Assembly: GCF_023221595.1 (NCBI RefSeq)
Contig: NZ_CP096567.1
Location: forward strand, 372,001-436,000
Direction of reading: 5' to 3'
DNA length: 64,000 bases
From: Rhodococcus qingshengii JCM 15477
GTDB lineage: Bacteria; Actinomycetota; Actinomycetes; Mycobacteriales; Mycobacteriaceae
Below, in pieces: positions 18,107 to 25,367 of this stretch (its first letter is position 1; each line of letters begins with the position of its first letter). The translations under genes were made by a program, and so were the position numbers. The notes beneath the pieces are model-generated. The model saw only the letters and a program-made list of their open reading frames with translations, was not told where the DNA came from and made no database searches.

Positions 18107-18650
18107 TCGACACCGTGATCGGCGCAGTCACACCGGAGCGCACCTCACCAGTGACGAAATGTCCTGCCCGCCCGTGGGCACCCCTCGAATGAGGATTGGG
18201 CGCCAGAGTGATGTTCTCGAGCGCGTGACTCGTTCTGAGCTCACTGACGATATCGCTGGCAAAGCTCTCGACGACGATTCAATATTGGGACCTGGACGTG
18301 GAGGGTGTGCAGTACGAGTGCGAGACCAGTACAGACAACCTTGAACGCATAGAGCACGGTCGAGTTCTCGTGGCCACGCCTGTTCAAATCACGCGGAGCC
18401 GGTAGCCGCAAAAGCGGGTCGGCACACCCACCGCCGCAGACACACCCACCATCCGCTGGCCCCAACCCGATCAGGCGATGGGCACAAGTAAACGGATGAA
18501 CTCGGCAGTCGTAGTCGCGCGCCCGCCGGCATCATCGACGCCTTCCACACGCAGCACTAGTAGCCGTGCATGCACTGGCCAGCGTCGAGCACACGTCGTT
18601 GCCCCTCAGCACCCGGCCGGGCCTGATACGCCCCGAAACTTCCGCAGCGC
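18107..18650. other. Unassigned stretch
   Basis: About 540 bp without a frame I can recognise on either strand. It lies between the GuaB scrap and the SnoaL-like gene and may be further rearranged DNA. Confidence 0.3.
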
Positions 18651-19055
18651 TCAGGGCGCGTATGCCGCAGCTGTCGCAGCAGTGTCCTCGAAAAGGTGCA
18701 TACGCGTAATCTTTCCATCCGTCACGGTCAGCCGCAGGGCGACATCGGTGTGGAAGGGTCGGCCGGTGGGAACTGCGACATGGTCAAAGCTGCCGAAGAT
18801 GACTGCGTTCTCGCCCTCCGCGACGACAGCCTCGGCCGAGACGACGCTCTTGCCGGGTTCGACTGCAGCCCAGAGGGATCGAAAATACTCCGGCACTTCG
18901 CTGTTGCGTGTCCGCCTGCCCACCCACGATGCCACATCCGGGTTTCCGGGAACGAACCAGTCGATCTTGTCGGCGAAGAGCTCGCCCAGGCCTTCGGCGT
19001 CCTGTGCGCCGAGACGCTGCAGGAAGGCGGTGACGGCCTCTGCGGTGGTGTTCAT
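18651..19055 (-). CDS. SnoaL-like/NTF2-fold small protein
   Basis: A 134-aa single-domain protein of the SnoaL-like (NTF2 fold) type. It opens with TAEAVTAFLQRLGAQDAEGL, continues with LFADKIDWFVPGNPDV and EYFRSLWAAVEPGKS, and ends with RLTVTDGKITRMHLFEDT. Family members form cone-shaped barrels used as isomerases, hydrolases or ligand binders, and many are uncharacterised. The start at 19055 has an AAAGGG ribosome site. It is transcribed away from a TetR gene 101 bp off, so it is likely the target of that repressor. No catalytic residue can be named. Confidence 0.8.
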   Translation of the reverse strand: MNTTAEAVTAFLQRLGAQDAEGLGELFADKIDWFVPGNPDVASWVGRRTRNSEVPEYFRSLWAAVEPGKSVVSAEAVVAEGENAVIFGSFDHVAVPTGRPFHTDVALRLTVTDGKITRMHLFEDTAATAAAYAP

Positions 19056-19098
19056 GAGTGCCCTTTCTCGAGCTGCTGGTGGTGTGGGATCGCTACTT

Positions 19099-19150
19099 CT
19101 GTAGTGATCGATACAAAACGGTATCACATCTGTAGTGATCGTTATACAAT
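19099..19150. promoter_or_regulatory. Putative TetR operator: two direct repeats with a dyad
   Basis: CTGTAGTGATCG occurs twice, at 19099-19110 and 19130-19141, each followed by an ATACAA-type stretch. The first copy overlaps a perfect dyad GATAC-AAAACG-GTATC (19110-19125). The repeats fill the gap between the divergent SnoaL-like and TetR genes. Confidence 0.55.
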
Positions 19151-19156
19151 CGGTGA

Positions 19157-19696
19157 ATGGGCCGACCACGAAGCTTCGATAGAGGCGTCGCCCTGGATAC
19201 GGCGATGCGCCTGTTCTGGGAGCGCGGATACGAACAGACCTCGATCAGCGATCTCACCCGGGAGCTCGAGATTTCGGCGCCGAGTCTGTACGCGGCGTTC
19301 GGGGACAAGCGAACACTGTTCGAGGAGGCAGTAGCGCGTTACGAAGCCAGTCCGAAGTCGGTGACCACAGCCGGGCTCGCCGGGACGAATGCACGCGAGG
19401 TGCTCAAAGCGATGTTCGACCGCGCGTCGGAGGAGTATCCGAGCGCGGCGCATCCGCGTGGATGTCTGGTCAACACCGAGCCCGGGTTGAGCGTGAACCG
19501 CACCCAGAACCGCGAGATCACAGCCGCACGGCTGCGAGAAGTGGCCGCGGACCGCGAGGCTGTCCCCGACGCGGAGACGCTGGCGGCGTTCACCCATGTT
19601 CTGCTCGTCGGCTTGTCGTCCTACGCCCGCGACGGCGCCGACGAACAGCAACTGCGCCGCGTGACTGAACTCGCCTTACGCGTAACTGGGCCATGA
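19157..19696 (+). CDS. TetR-family regulator
   Basis: A 179-aa TetR repressor. The N-terminal helix-turn-helix reads ALDTAMRLFWERGYEQTSIS then DLTRELEISAPSLYAAFGDK, followed by the usual RTLFEEAVARY. The C-terminal ligand domain includes HPRGCLVNTEPGLS, as in the TetR group often found with oxidoreductases or small detoxification proteins. It diverges from the SnoaL-like gene and presumably represses it and itself through the repeats in between. Ligand unknown. Confidence 0.88.
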   Translation: MGRPRSFDRGVALDTAMRLFWERGYEQTSISDLTRELEISAPSLYAAFGDKRTLFEEAVARYEASPKSVTTAGLAGTNAREVLKAMFDRASEEYPSAAHPRGCLVNTEPGLSVNRTQNREITAARLREVAADREAVPDAETLAAFTHVLLVGLSSYARDGADEQQLRRVTELALRVTGP

Positions 19697-19758
19697 ACTG
19701 GCCGCCATCGAAGTGGCACTGTCACGTTGTTGAACGCGGCAAACTGGGAGAATGTGGC

Positions 19759-19926
19759 GTGACCACCCCGATCCTGTCGTACAAAGGTCACCGCTACCCG
19801 GTCGAGATGATCAACCACTGCGTGTGGCTCTACGTCCGGTTCCCGCTCAGTCTCCGTGAAAGTCGAGGAGATGATGCTCCAACGCGGTGTCGTGGTGAGT
19901 TACGAGACGATCCAAAAGGTGGTGTG
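19759..19926 (+). pseudogene. IS6-family transposase N-terminal scrap
   Basis: The frame encodes SYKGHRYPVEMINHCVWLYV then RFPLSL. In the next frame it continues with EEMMLQRGVVVSYETIQKVV. This is the start of an IS6-family transposase with a single frameshift. It is cut off at 19926 by the left end of the IS3 element. Confidence 0.65.
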
Positions 19927-19952
19927 TGAATCGCACCGGCGAGTCCGGAGAC

Positions 19953-20264
19953 TTACTGATTTGAGAACTCCGCAATTCGCGTAGTTCTGTGTTCACCGTA
20001 GTAGAACGCCTCGAGTTCGGCAGGAGGCACATCCCCACAATGCTCGTAGAGTCGCCGGTGGTTGAACCAGTCCACCCACTCCAACGTCGCGATCTCCACA
20101 TGCTCGACCGTTCGCCACGGCCCACGAGGTTTGATCAACTCGGTCTTGTACAACCCGTTGATCGTCTCGGCGAGAGCATTGTCGTAACTCGACCCAGTCG
20201 CCCCGATCGAGGCATCGATACCCACCTCAATGAGCCTGTCGGTGAACGCAATTGACGTATACTG
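19953..20264 (-). pseudogene. IS3 orfB, C-terminal part
   Basis: Encodes QYTSIAFTDRLIEVGIDASI, then SSYDNALAETINGLYKTELI and EHVEIATLEWVDWFNHRRLY. This is the end of an IS3 rve-type transposase, including the final glutamate of its DDE set (ALAETI). The preceding part of the protein (ending HSDRGTQ) lies 1.4 kb away at 21717, on the far side of the first IS30 element. The two halves join perfectly at the duplicated CTG. Confidence 0.85.
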
Positions 20265-21716
20265 GGCGTATTCAACCCGTCGTCGCAACAGTGTGTAGTT
20301 GTGCAGATCGTAGCTGTTCTTCGAACACTTCCGCGGGGGTGCGCCAATCAAGGATCCCTCGCGGGCGGTTGTTGATCACGTTCGCCACTGCAGCGATCTC
20401 CGCGGAACTCCATCGGGAAAGGTCGGTCCCCTTCGGAAAGTACTGGCGCAGCAAACCATTGAGATGCTCATTGCTGCCTCGCTGCCACGGACTCTTGGCA
20501 TCAGCGAAATATACTGGGACACCTGTCTGTTCGGTGAAGAGAGCGTGAGCTGAGAGTTCCTTGCCTCGATCCCATGTCAAAGACCGCCGGAGGGTTTTCG
20601 GTAGAGGGGTGACGGCCTTGGCCAGAGCGTCCTTCATGGTCAAGGCGCCGTAACCGGCCAGTGCTGGGCCGTTTTTCCTCGGGGAAATCACCCCGTATCC
20701 TTTCTGGCGAGGGAGATGGACGAGCATCGCATAGCGGGAGGTGCGCTCGATCAATGTAGCTACCGCGGAACGCTTGAGCCCGATGATTAAGTCGCCCTCC
20801 CAGTGGCCGGCGAGTTTACGATCAGCGACCTCTTTCGGGCGTTTGGCCAGCACGGTATCCGCAGTGACATGAGCCCACGTTTGCTGACGTGCACGCGATC
20901 TGGGCATTCTTTTGGTCCTGCCTCGCCGTAGATGCCAGGATTGCATTCGCTCCAACCCGCCACGGCTTTCGATGTAAAGTGCCTGATAAATCGCCTCGGC
21001 CGAGATTCTCATCGATTCGTCATCGGGGAAATCCAGCGGCAGCCGTTTCGAGATCTGCTCGGGACTCCACCCCGTCACCCACGCCCGATCTCCGCGATGG
21101 GGCTTGTTCTTCCCATCCCAAGACGGACCGTCTGGACCTACGACTTTCCCTGCGGTGGTGTGGACCTCACCGCTGAGCCTGTCCTGCACGTACTCACGCA
21201 ATCGACCGTTGGTGACCATTTTGGCGACTCTGGGCCTGCGAGCACGCCGCTCGGCGTGCCATTGAGCTGTCGATGCTTTGTACTCGAGTCGGTAGGTCCG
21301 CGTTGACGCGTTCCGGCGCAGTTCCCGCGAGATCGTCGACGGGCTGCGATGAAGTCGGCGAGCAATTTCTCGGACGCCTTCGCCTTGCGCACGCCACAGG
21401 GCGATGTCCTCACGCTCGGACGACGAGATGTACCGAACAGAAACATTCGGGGACAGTTGCGGATTCACCCCACCAGCATGCTTGAATCAACGATGAGCGA
21501 CCGGCTCTGACACTCCGGCAGCGATCCCCGCGTCAACGGTTTTCGCTCCACCCGCGATCGCGATCCAGAAGCGAACACGGTCTTGCCGCCACGCTATTGT
21601 CGGTCGCCCTGGCGAAGCGATCTGTCCTCGATACTCCCGGACTCGCTTCTGCTTCTCGACGACCCTCATCGAACACCTCTATCGGGTAGGTGTTGCGACG
21701 ATGGGTTGAATACGCC
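20265..21716 (-). mobile_element. IS30-family element A inserted in IS3 orfB
   Basis: The 26-bp terminal inverted repeats start GGCGTATTCAACCC and end TCGTCGCAACA (20265-20290 and 21691-21716, one mismatch). The direct repeat CTG flanks the element at 20262-20264 and 21717-21719. Length is 1452 bp. Deleting the element and one CTG restores the IS3 reading frame HSDRGTQYTSIAF. Confidence 0.9.
20272..21669 (-). pseudogene. IS30 transposase A, interrupted by one stop codon
   Basis: The full frame runs from ATG 21669. The N-terminal part (MRVVEKQKRVREYRGQIASP to VSEPVAHR) is followed by a TGA at 21487-21489 where relatives have Trp, then continues in the same frame as FKHAGGVNPQLSP and the complete IS30 core: REIARRLHRSPSTISRELRR (helix-turn-helix), WEGDLIIGLKRSAVATLIER, LRRSLTWDRGKELS and YFADAKSPWQRGSNEHLNGL. 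A 398-aa product could still start at GTG 21468, which keeps the catalytic DDE and one HTH, so some activity cannot be excluded. Confidence 0.85.
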
Positions 21717-22313
21717 CTGAGTTCCTCTGTCCGAGTGCATGATTGTGCCGACCACATCACCGCCGCGAGCAGCTACAGTCATGTCCAAGGCTTCGATGAC
21801 CAGTTCGGTACGCATGTGATCCGCAATCGACCATCCCAGAACCCTTTTCGAGTGCTCGTCCTTGATCGCACACAGGTACATGTCATTTGCGCCGCAGGTC
21901 AGATAGGTGATGTCGGAGGTCCATACCGCATCGAGTCGTCCCTGATCGAACTTGCGCCGCACTAAGTCCTCCGGAAAGGAAGCAAACGGGTCGACTACGG
22001 TGGTGCGGACCTTGAACGTCCGGGGGCTGATCCCGACTATGCCAAGCGATCGCATGATCTTCGCGACCGTCTTCTCGGTGATCACCTCGGCGCGATCGTT
22101 GAGCTCAGCGGTGATTCTCGGTGCCCCGTAGACGCCTTTCGACTCCTGGTGGATCGTGAGGATCTTTCGTTCCAGATCAGCTCTTCGCTTCTGTCGTTCT
22201 TCCAATCGGGTTGTCACACTGCGACCTTGATGTTTGTAGAAACCGGAGGTCGATACTTCGAGCAGGCGTGCCATCCGATGAATTGCGGAGTTCGCGCACT
22301 CCGTGGCCATCAA
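21717..22313 (-). pseudogene. IS3 orfB, N-terminal part
   Basis: Encodes ANSAIHRMARLLEVSTSGFY, then GVYGAPRITAELNDRAEVIT, the first catalytic Asp in VWTSDITYLTCGANDMYLCA and the second in GTIMHSDRGTQ. The frame is cut at that glutamine by IS30 element A. The start is ATG 22310 (or TTG 22313); in intact IS3 elements this frame is reached from orfA by ribosomal frameshifting. Confidence 0.85.
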
Positions 22314-22356
22314 CGCGTAGAGTTCTACTTTTGTTGATTGGCTGCGAAGTACGCGG

Positions 22357-23574
22357 ACTTACAATCAAAGGGTCAGTGCAACAGTGCAGTTGAAGGACGG
22401 TGTGAGTGTCGAAGATCGGCCGGCCAGGGATGTCGGATGAGAAGAAGGCGGAGTTGTGGCGCCGGTGGCGGGCTGGAGAGTCGATCAGCGTCATCTCTCG
22501 TGCGTTGCGAAAGCCGCCGGGCTCGGTGTTTACGGTACTGAAGTATCACGGCGGCATCGCACCCGAACCGCATACGGTGCGTTCCGGCCATTTGACTCCT
22601 GTTGAGCGCGAGGCAATTTCGCGGTCGATCGTTTCGGGCGATTCCGTGCGCTCGATGGCCTCAGCTCTCGGCCGGGTGCCCTCGACGATAAGCCGGGAAA
22701 TCAACAGGAACGGTGGACGGCACGCCTACCGAGCTGCGGCCGCACAGGAACGTGCAGGCACGCATGCTAAACGACCCAAGCCATGCTTGCTGCAACGACG
22801 ACCAGCGCTGCGCGAGAAGGTGGTATCGATGCTCGAAGACGAGTGGTCGCCGGAGCAGATCGTCGGACACCTCAGACGCCACCACAGCGGCGACGACGAG
22901 TTGGCGATCAGCCACGAGACGATCTACCGCTCGATCTACACCACGCGGTGGGGTGTTATTCCTCAAAAGCTGTGCAAACGCCTACGAACACGACGACCGA
23001 TCCGAAAGAACAAGCGACACACTGTCAAAGGACAATGGAGGTCGCAGATCATCGATGCTCGCCCGATCGAGGGTCGGCCCGCCAGCGCCGAAGATCGTAG
23101 CGTAACCGGCCACCTGGAAGGAGATCTGGTGATCGGTTCGAAGAACAGCCAGGTTGCCACCCTGGTGGATCGCAAGGCCCGCTACCTGACGATCGTGGCG
23201 ACACCCACCCGGCACACCATATCGGTGGTGCCCGCACTGGTGCGGGAATATGCACGGATGAATCCGGCATTGCGTCGGAGTTTGACCTGGGATCGTGGGA
23301 TGGAATTGGCCGATCACAAGCTGCTCAGTGCCGCAACGGGTATCGAGATGTTCTTCGCAGCACCACGCAGTCCCTGGCAGCGAGGAACGAATGAGAACAC
23401 CAATAAGCTTTTACGCCAATATCTTCCGAAAGGAATGTATCTCGGGGATCTGAGTCAGGCAGACCTCGATGCCATCGCGGCCAAGCTGAACAACCGGCCA
23501 CGGAAGTGCCTCGGGTTCCGAACACCTGCGGAGTTCATGGCGGACGAGAGTGTTGCGTTGACAGGTTGAATTTA
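22357..23574 (+). mobile_element. IS30-family element B inserted in IS3 orfA
   Basis: The ends are imperfect inverted repeats: the left has ACAATCAAAGGGTCAGTGCA and the right, read inwards, AAATTCAACCTGTCAACGCA. CGG is repeated at 22354-22356 and 23575-23577. Removing 1218 bp plus one CGG restores the orfA C-terminus (KEAAAYFAANQQK then stop). The end position is less certain than for element A by a base or two. Confidence 0.75.
22406..23569 (+). CDS. IS30-family transposase B, apparently intact
   Basis: A 387-aa transposase of a different IS30 subgroup from element A. It has an N-terminal helix-turn-helix region (MSDEKKAELWRRWRAGESIS), a second HTH (SMASALGRVPSTISREINRN), and the DDE core: HLEGDLVIGSKNSQVATLVD, ALRRSLTWDRGMELADHK and SPWQRGTNENTNKLLRQYLP. 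The C-terminal LNNRPRKCLGFRTPAEFM is typical. It is transcribed opposite to the IS3 genes it interrupts. No frameshift or stop is seen, so it could be active. Confidence 0.92.
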   Translation: MSKIGRPGMSDEKKAELWRRWRAGESISVISRALRKPPGSVFTVLKYHGGIAPEPHTVRSGHLTPVEREAISRSIVSGDSVRSMASALGRVPSTISREINRNGGRHAYRAAAAQERAGTHAKRPKPCLLQRRPALREKVVSMLEDEWSPEQIVGHLRRHHSGDDELAISHETIYRSIYTTRWGVIPQKLCKRLRTRRPIRKNKRHTVKGQWRSQIIDARPIEGRPASAEDRSVTGHLEGDLVIGSKNSQVATLVDRKARYLTIVATPTRHTISVVPALVREYARMNPALRRSLTWDRGMELADHKLLSAATGIEMFFAAPRSPWQRGTNENTNKLLRQYLPKGMYLGDLSQADLDAIAAKLNNRPRKCLGFRTPAEFMADESVALTG

Positions 23575-23839
23575 CGGCGGCTTCTTTCAGAAACTCGTTT
23601 TCCATCCGTAGCCTGCGGATTTCTGACTCCATCTCCGCCACACGTGCCGCCTCCGCAGGGGTCGTCGCGGTCGCGGGGTCGGGATTCTCCTCGCGCCACG
23701 CTTTGACCCAGTTACCGAGCGTGCCCGGATTGATCTCCAGGTCCCGGGCGACAGCGGCGAATGAATGTCCCAGTCCGACAACCATGTGCACCGCTTCCGC
23801 CTTGAACTGCGGGCTGAACTGACGACGCTTCTCGGTCAT
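23575..23839 (-). pseudogene. IS3 orfA, interrupted near its end
   Basis: Encodes the helix-turn-helix protein MTEKRRQFSPQFKAEAVHMV to EFLKEAA, including AAVARDLEINPGTLGNWVKA and a C-terminal leucine-zipper-like stretch (RVAEMESEIRRLRMENEFLK). IS30 element B separates it from its last codons at 22356-22325. As it stands the frame runs on into the IS30 end. Confidence 0.85.
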
Positions 23840-24083
23840 GTACAGATCCTCTCTCATCCCGAGATTCACTGTCCAAGATCATTGGTACACCCCGCCTCCC
23901 GAAAACAGCCGCGAAGCAGGACAAACCCGCGCACAGTGGAGAGATGAGTCCCGCCGCGGGAAAGCCGGTGCCGCCGATGCTCGCCACGCTCGGCAATCCA
24001 CCCACGGGGGAGCGCTGGCGTATTAACTGAACTAACGAATCGCATTATTGCAGGTCAGGGTGTGTGCTGATACTTTCCTCAGT

Positions 24084-25367
24084 ATGTGCAGCGAGATGCG
24101 CCGGGCTGATCTTGCAGGGCTGGTCGTTCCCGACGTGGGGCGGCTGATTTCGACAGGTTCCGAAGCAGAGCCCTACCGGTTACTCGATGCGTCGGGTGAG
24201 GTAATCGGCGCTGCGACACTATTTTTCGAGGAACTTCACGCGTGTGACCGATCGTCGGCGACGATCCGATCGTACGGGCATGACTTGTTGCGGTGGTGGA
24301 GATTTCTCGCAGCGGTCGACGTGGGATGGGAGAGAGCCAGTCCCGCGGAGGGCCGTGATTTTGCGCGTTGGATGAAGATTGCGGATAAACCCAGGCGTGA
24401 ACATTGGCGGAGGCGGGGCGAAAAAGTCTCCGGCACAACACCTGTAGGGGGCAATGCGGCCAAGAGTGGTCATTGGGTGGTCAACGAGGTCACCGGCAAG
24501 CCGCGGCAGGGACAGAAATTCTCCCCGGCCACTCGAGCGCACGCGGAAACGGTGTTGCGGGCGTTCTACGATTTTCAGATGAGCATCGGTGCTGGGCCGG
24601 TCGTCAATCCGTTCCCGGTGGATCGCTCGCCCCGCGCTTTTCGGTCGAACGCGCATCACGATCCGCAGGATCCGTTTCGTAACGAGCGGAAGGGGCGATA
24701 CAGACCCAAGGTTCCGAAACGGATACCCAAGCGCATTCCCGATGATCGTTTCAACGAACTATTCGCGGCGTTGTCGTCTAACCGAGATCGGGCAATGTTG
24801 GCCTTCTGGGTTTCGACCGGCGCCCGCGCCGACGAGCTCCTGTCGATGTCCCAGAAGAGTGCGGACCCGGGCCAGCAATTGATCACCGTAATAAGGAAGG
24901 GGACCCGGGAGGTCCAACAGTTGCCGGCGTCGCCAGATGCATTCGTGTGGTTGCGGATCTATCAAGAAGAGGCCTGGGGAAAGGATGCCCCTCACGGCTG
25001 CGATCATCCCTTGTGGATGACGTTGCGCAGGCCGTGGCGGCAGCTGTCGTATTCGGGAGCGCGCGCGATGTTCTCACGGGCGCAGTCGATGTTGGGATCC
25101 AATTGGACCATTCACGACCTGCGCCACACCGCAGCCTTTCGGATGACGAGCGATCCTGACATGCCGTTGTCCGATGTGCAATGGATCCTGGGCCACGCGC
25201 ACCTGACAACCACTCAGCTGTATCTGACCCCGAGCCGCGACGAAGTTTTCGCGCACGTACGAGCCCACCATGCTCGGTACACCGGCAACACCCAATCGCT
25301 GCACGCACCGCCAGCGCCGGGCTACAACCCGGCAGTGTTGGACGTACTTTTCGGAGGTCGACGCTGA
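24084..25367 (+). CDS. Tyrosine recombinase A (Tn554 TnpA-like)
   Basis: A site-specific recombinase of about 430 aa. The N-terminal core-binding domain (HACDRSSATIRSYGHDLLRW) is typical of phage-type integrases. The catalytic domain shows Arg in STGARADELLSM, Lys in VIRKGTREVQQLP, His-x-x-Arg in IHDLRHTAAFRM, and the second His and nucleophile Tyr in ILGHAHLTTTQLYL. The frame is open from 24048; ATG 24084 is chosen, but 24096 is also possible. Its TGA overlaps the ATG of the next recombinase (TGATG), so the two are co-translated. Such pairs move circular or transposon DNA and act together in Tn554-like elements. Confidence 0.88.
   Translation: MCSEMRRADLAGLVVPDVGRLISTGSEAEPYRLLDASGEVIGAATLFFEELHACDRSSATIRSYGHDLLRWWRFLAAVDVGWERASPAEGRDFARWMKIADKPRREHWRRRGEKVSGTTPVGGNAAKSGHWVVNEVTGKPRQGQKFSPATRAHAETVLRAFYDFQMSIGAGPVVNPFPVDRSPRAFRSNAHHDPQDPFRNERKGRYRPKVPKRIPKRIPDDRFNELFAALSSNRDRAMLAFWVSTGARADELLSMSQKSADPGQQLITVIRKGTREVQQLPASPDAFVWLRIYQEEAWGKDAPHGCDHPLWMTLRRPWRQLSYSGARAMFSRAQSMLGSNWTIHDLRHTAAFRMTSDPDMPLSDVQWILGHAHLTTTQLYLTPSRDEVFAHVRAHHARYTGNTQSLHAPPAPGYNPAVLDVLFGGRR

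Larger units (their letters stand above)
19927..23868 (-). mobile_element. IS3-family element split by two IS30 insertions
   Basis: The likely outer ends are TGAATCGCACCGG at 19927 and, on the other strand, TGAATCTCGGG at 23868. Removing the two inserted IS30 elements with their duplications leaves about 1266 bp, the normal size of an IS3 element. orfA is at 23839-23575 plus 22356-22325, and orfB at 22310-21717 plus 20264-19956, all on the minus strand. No flanking duplication of the IS3 itself was found. Confidence 0.7.

Noticed and set aside
25181..25366. Longer start for recombinase B inside recombinase A
   Set aside because: The TGATG overlap at 25365-25369 gives a natural coupled start; the extra residues are a shadow of recombinase A.
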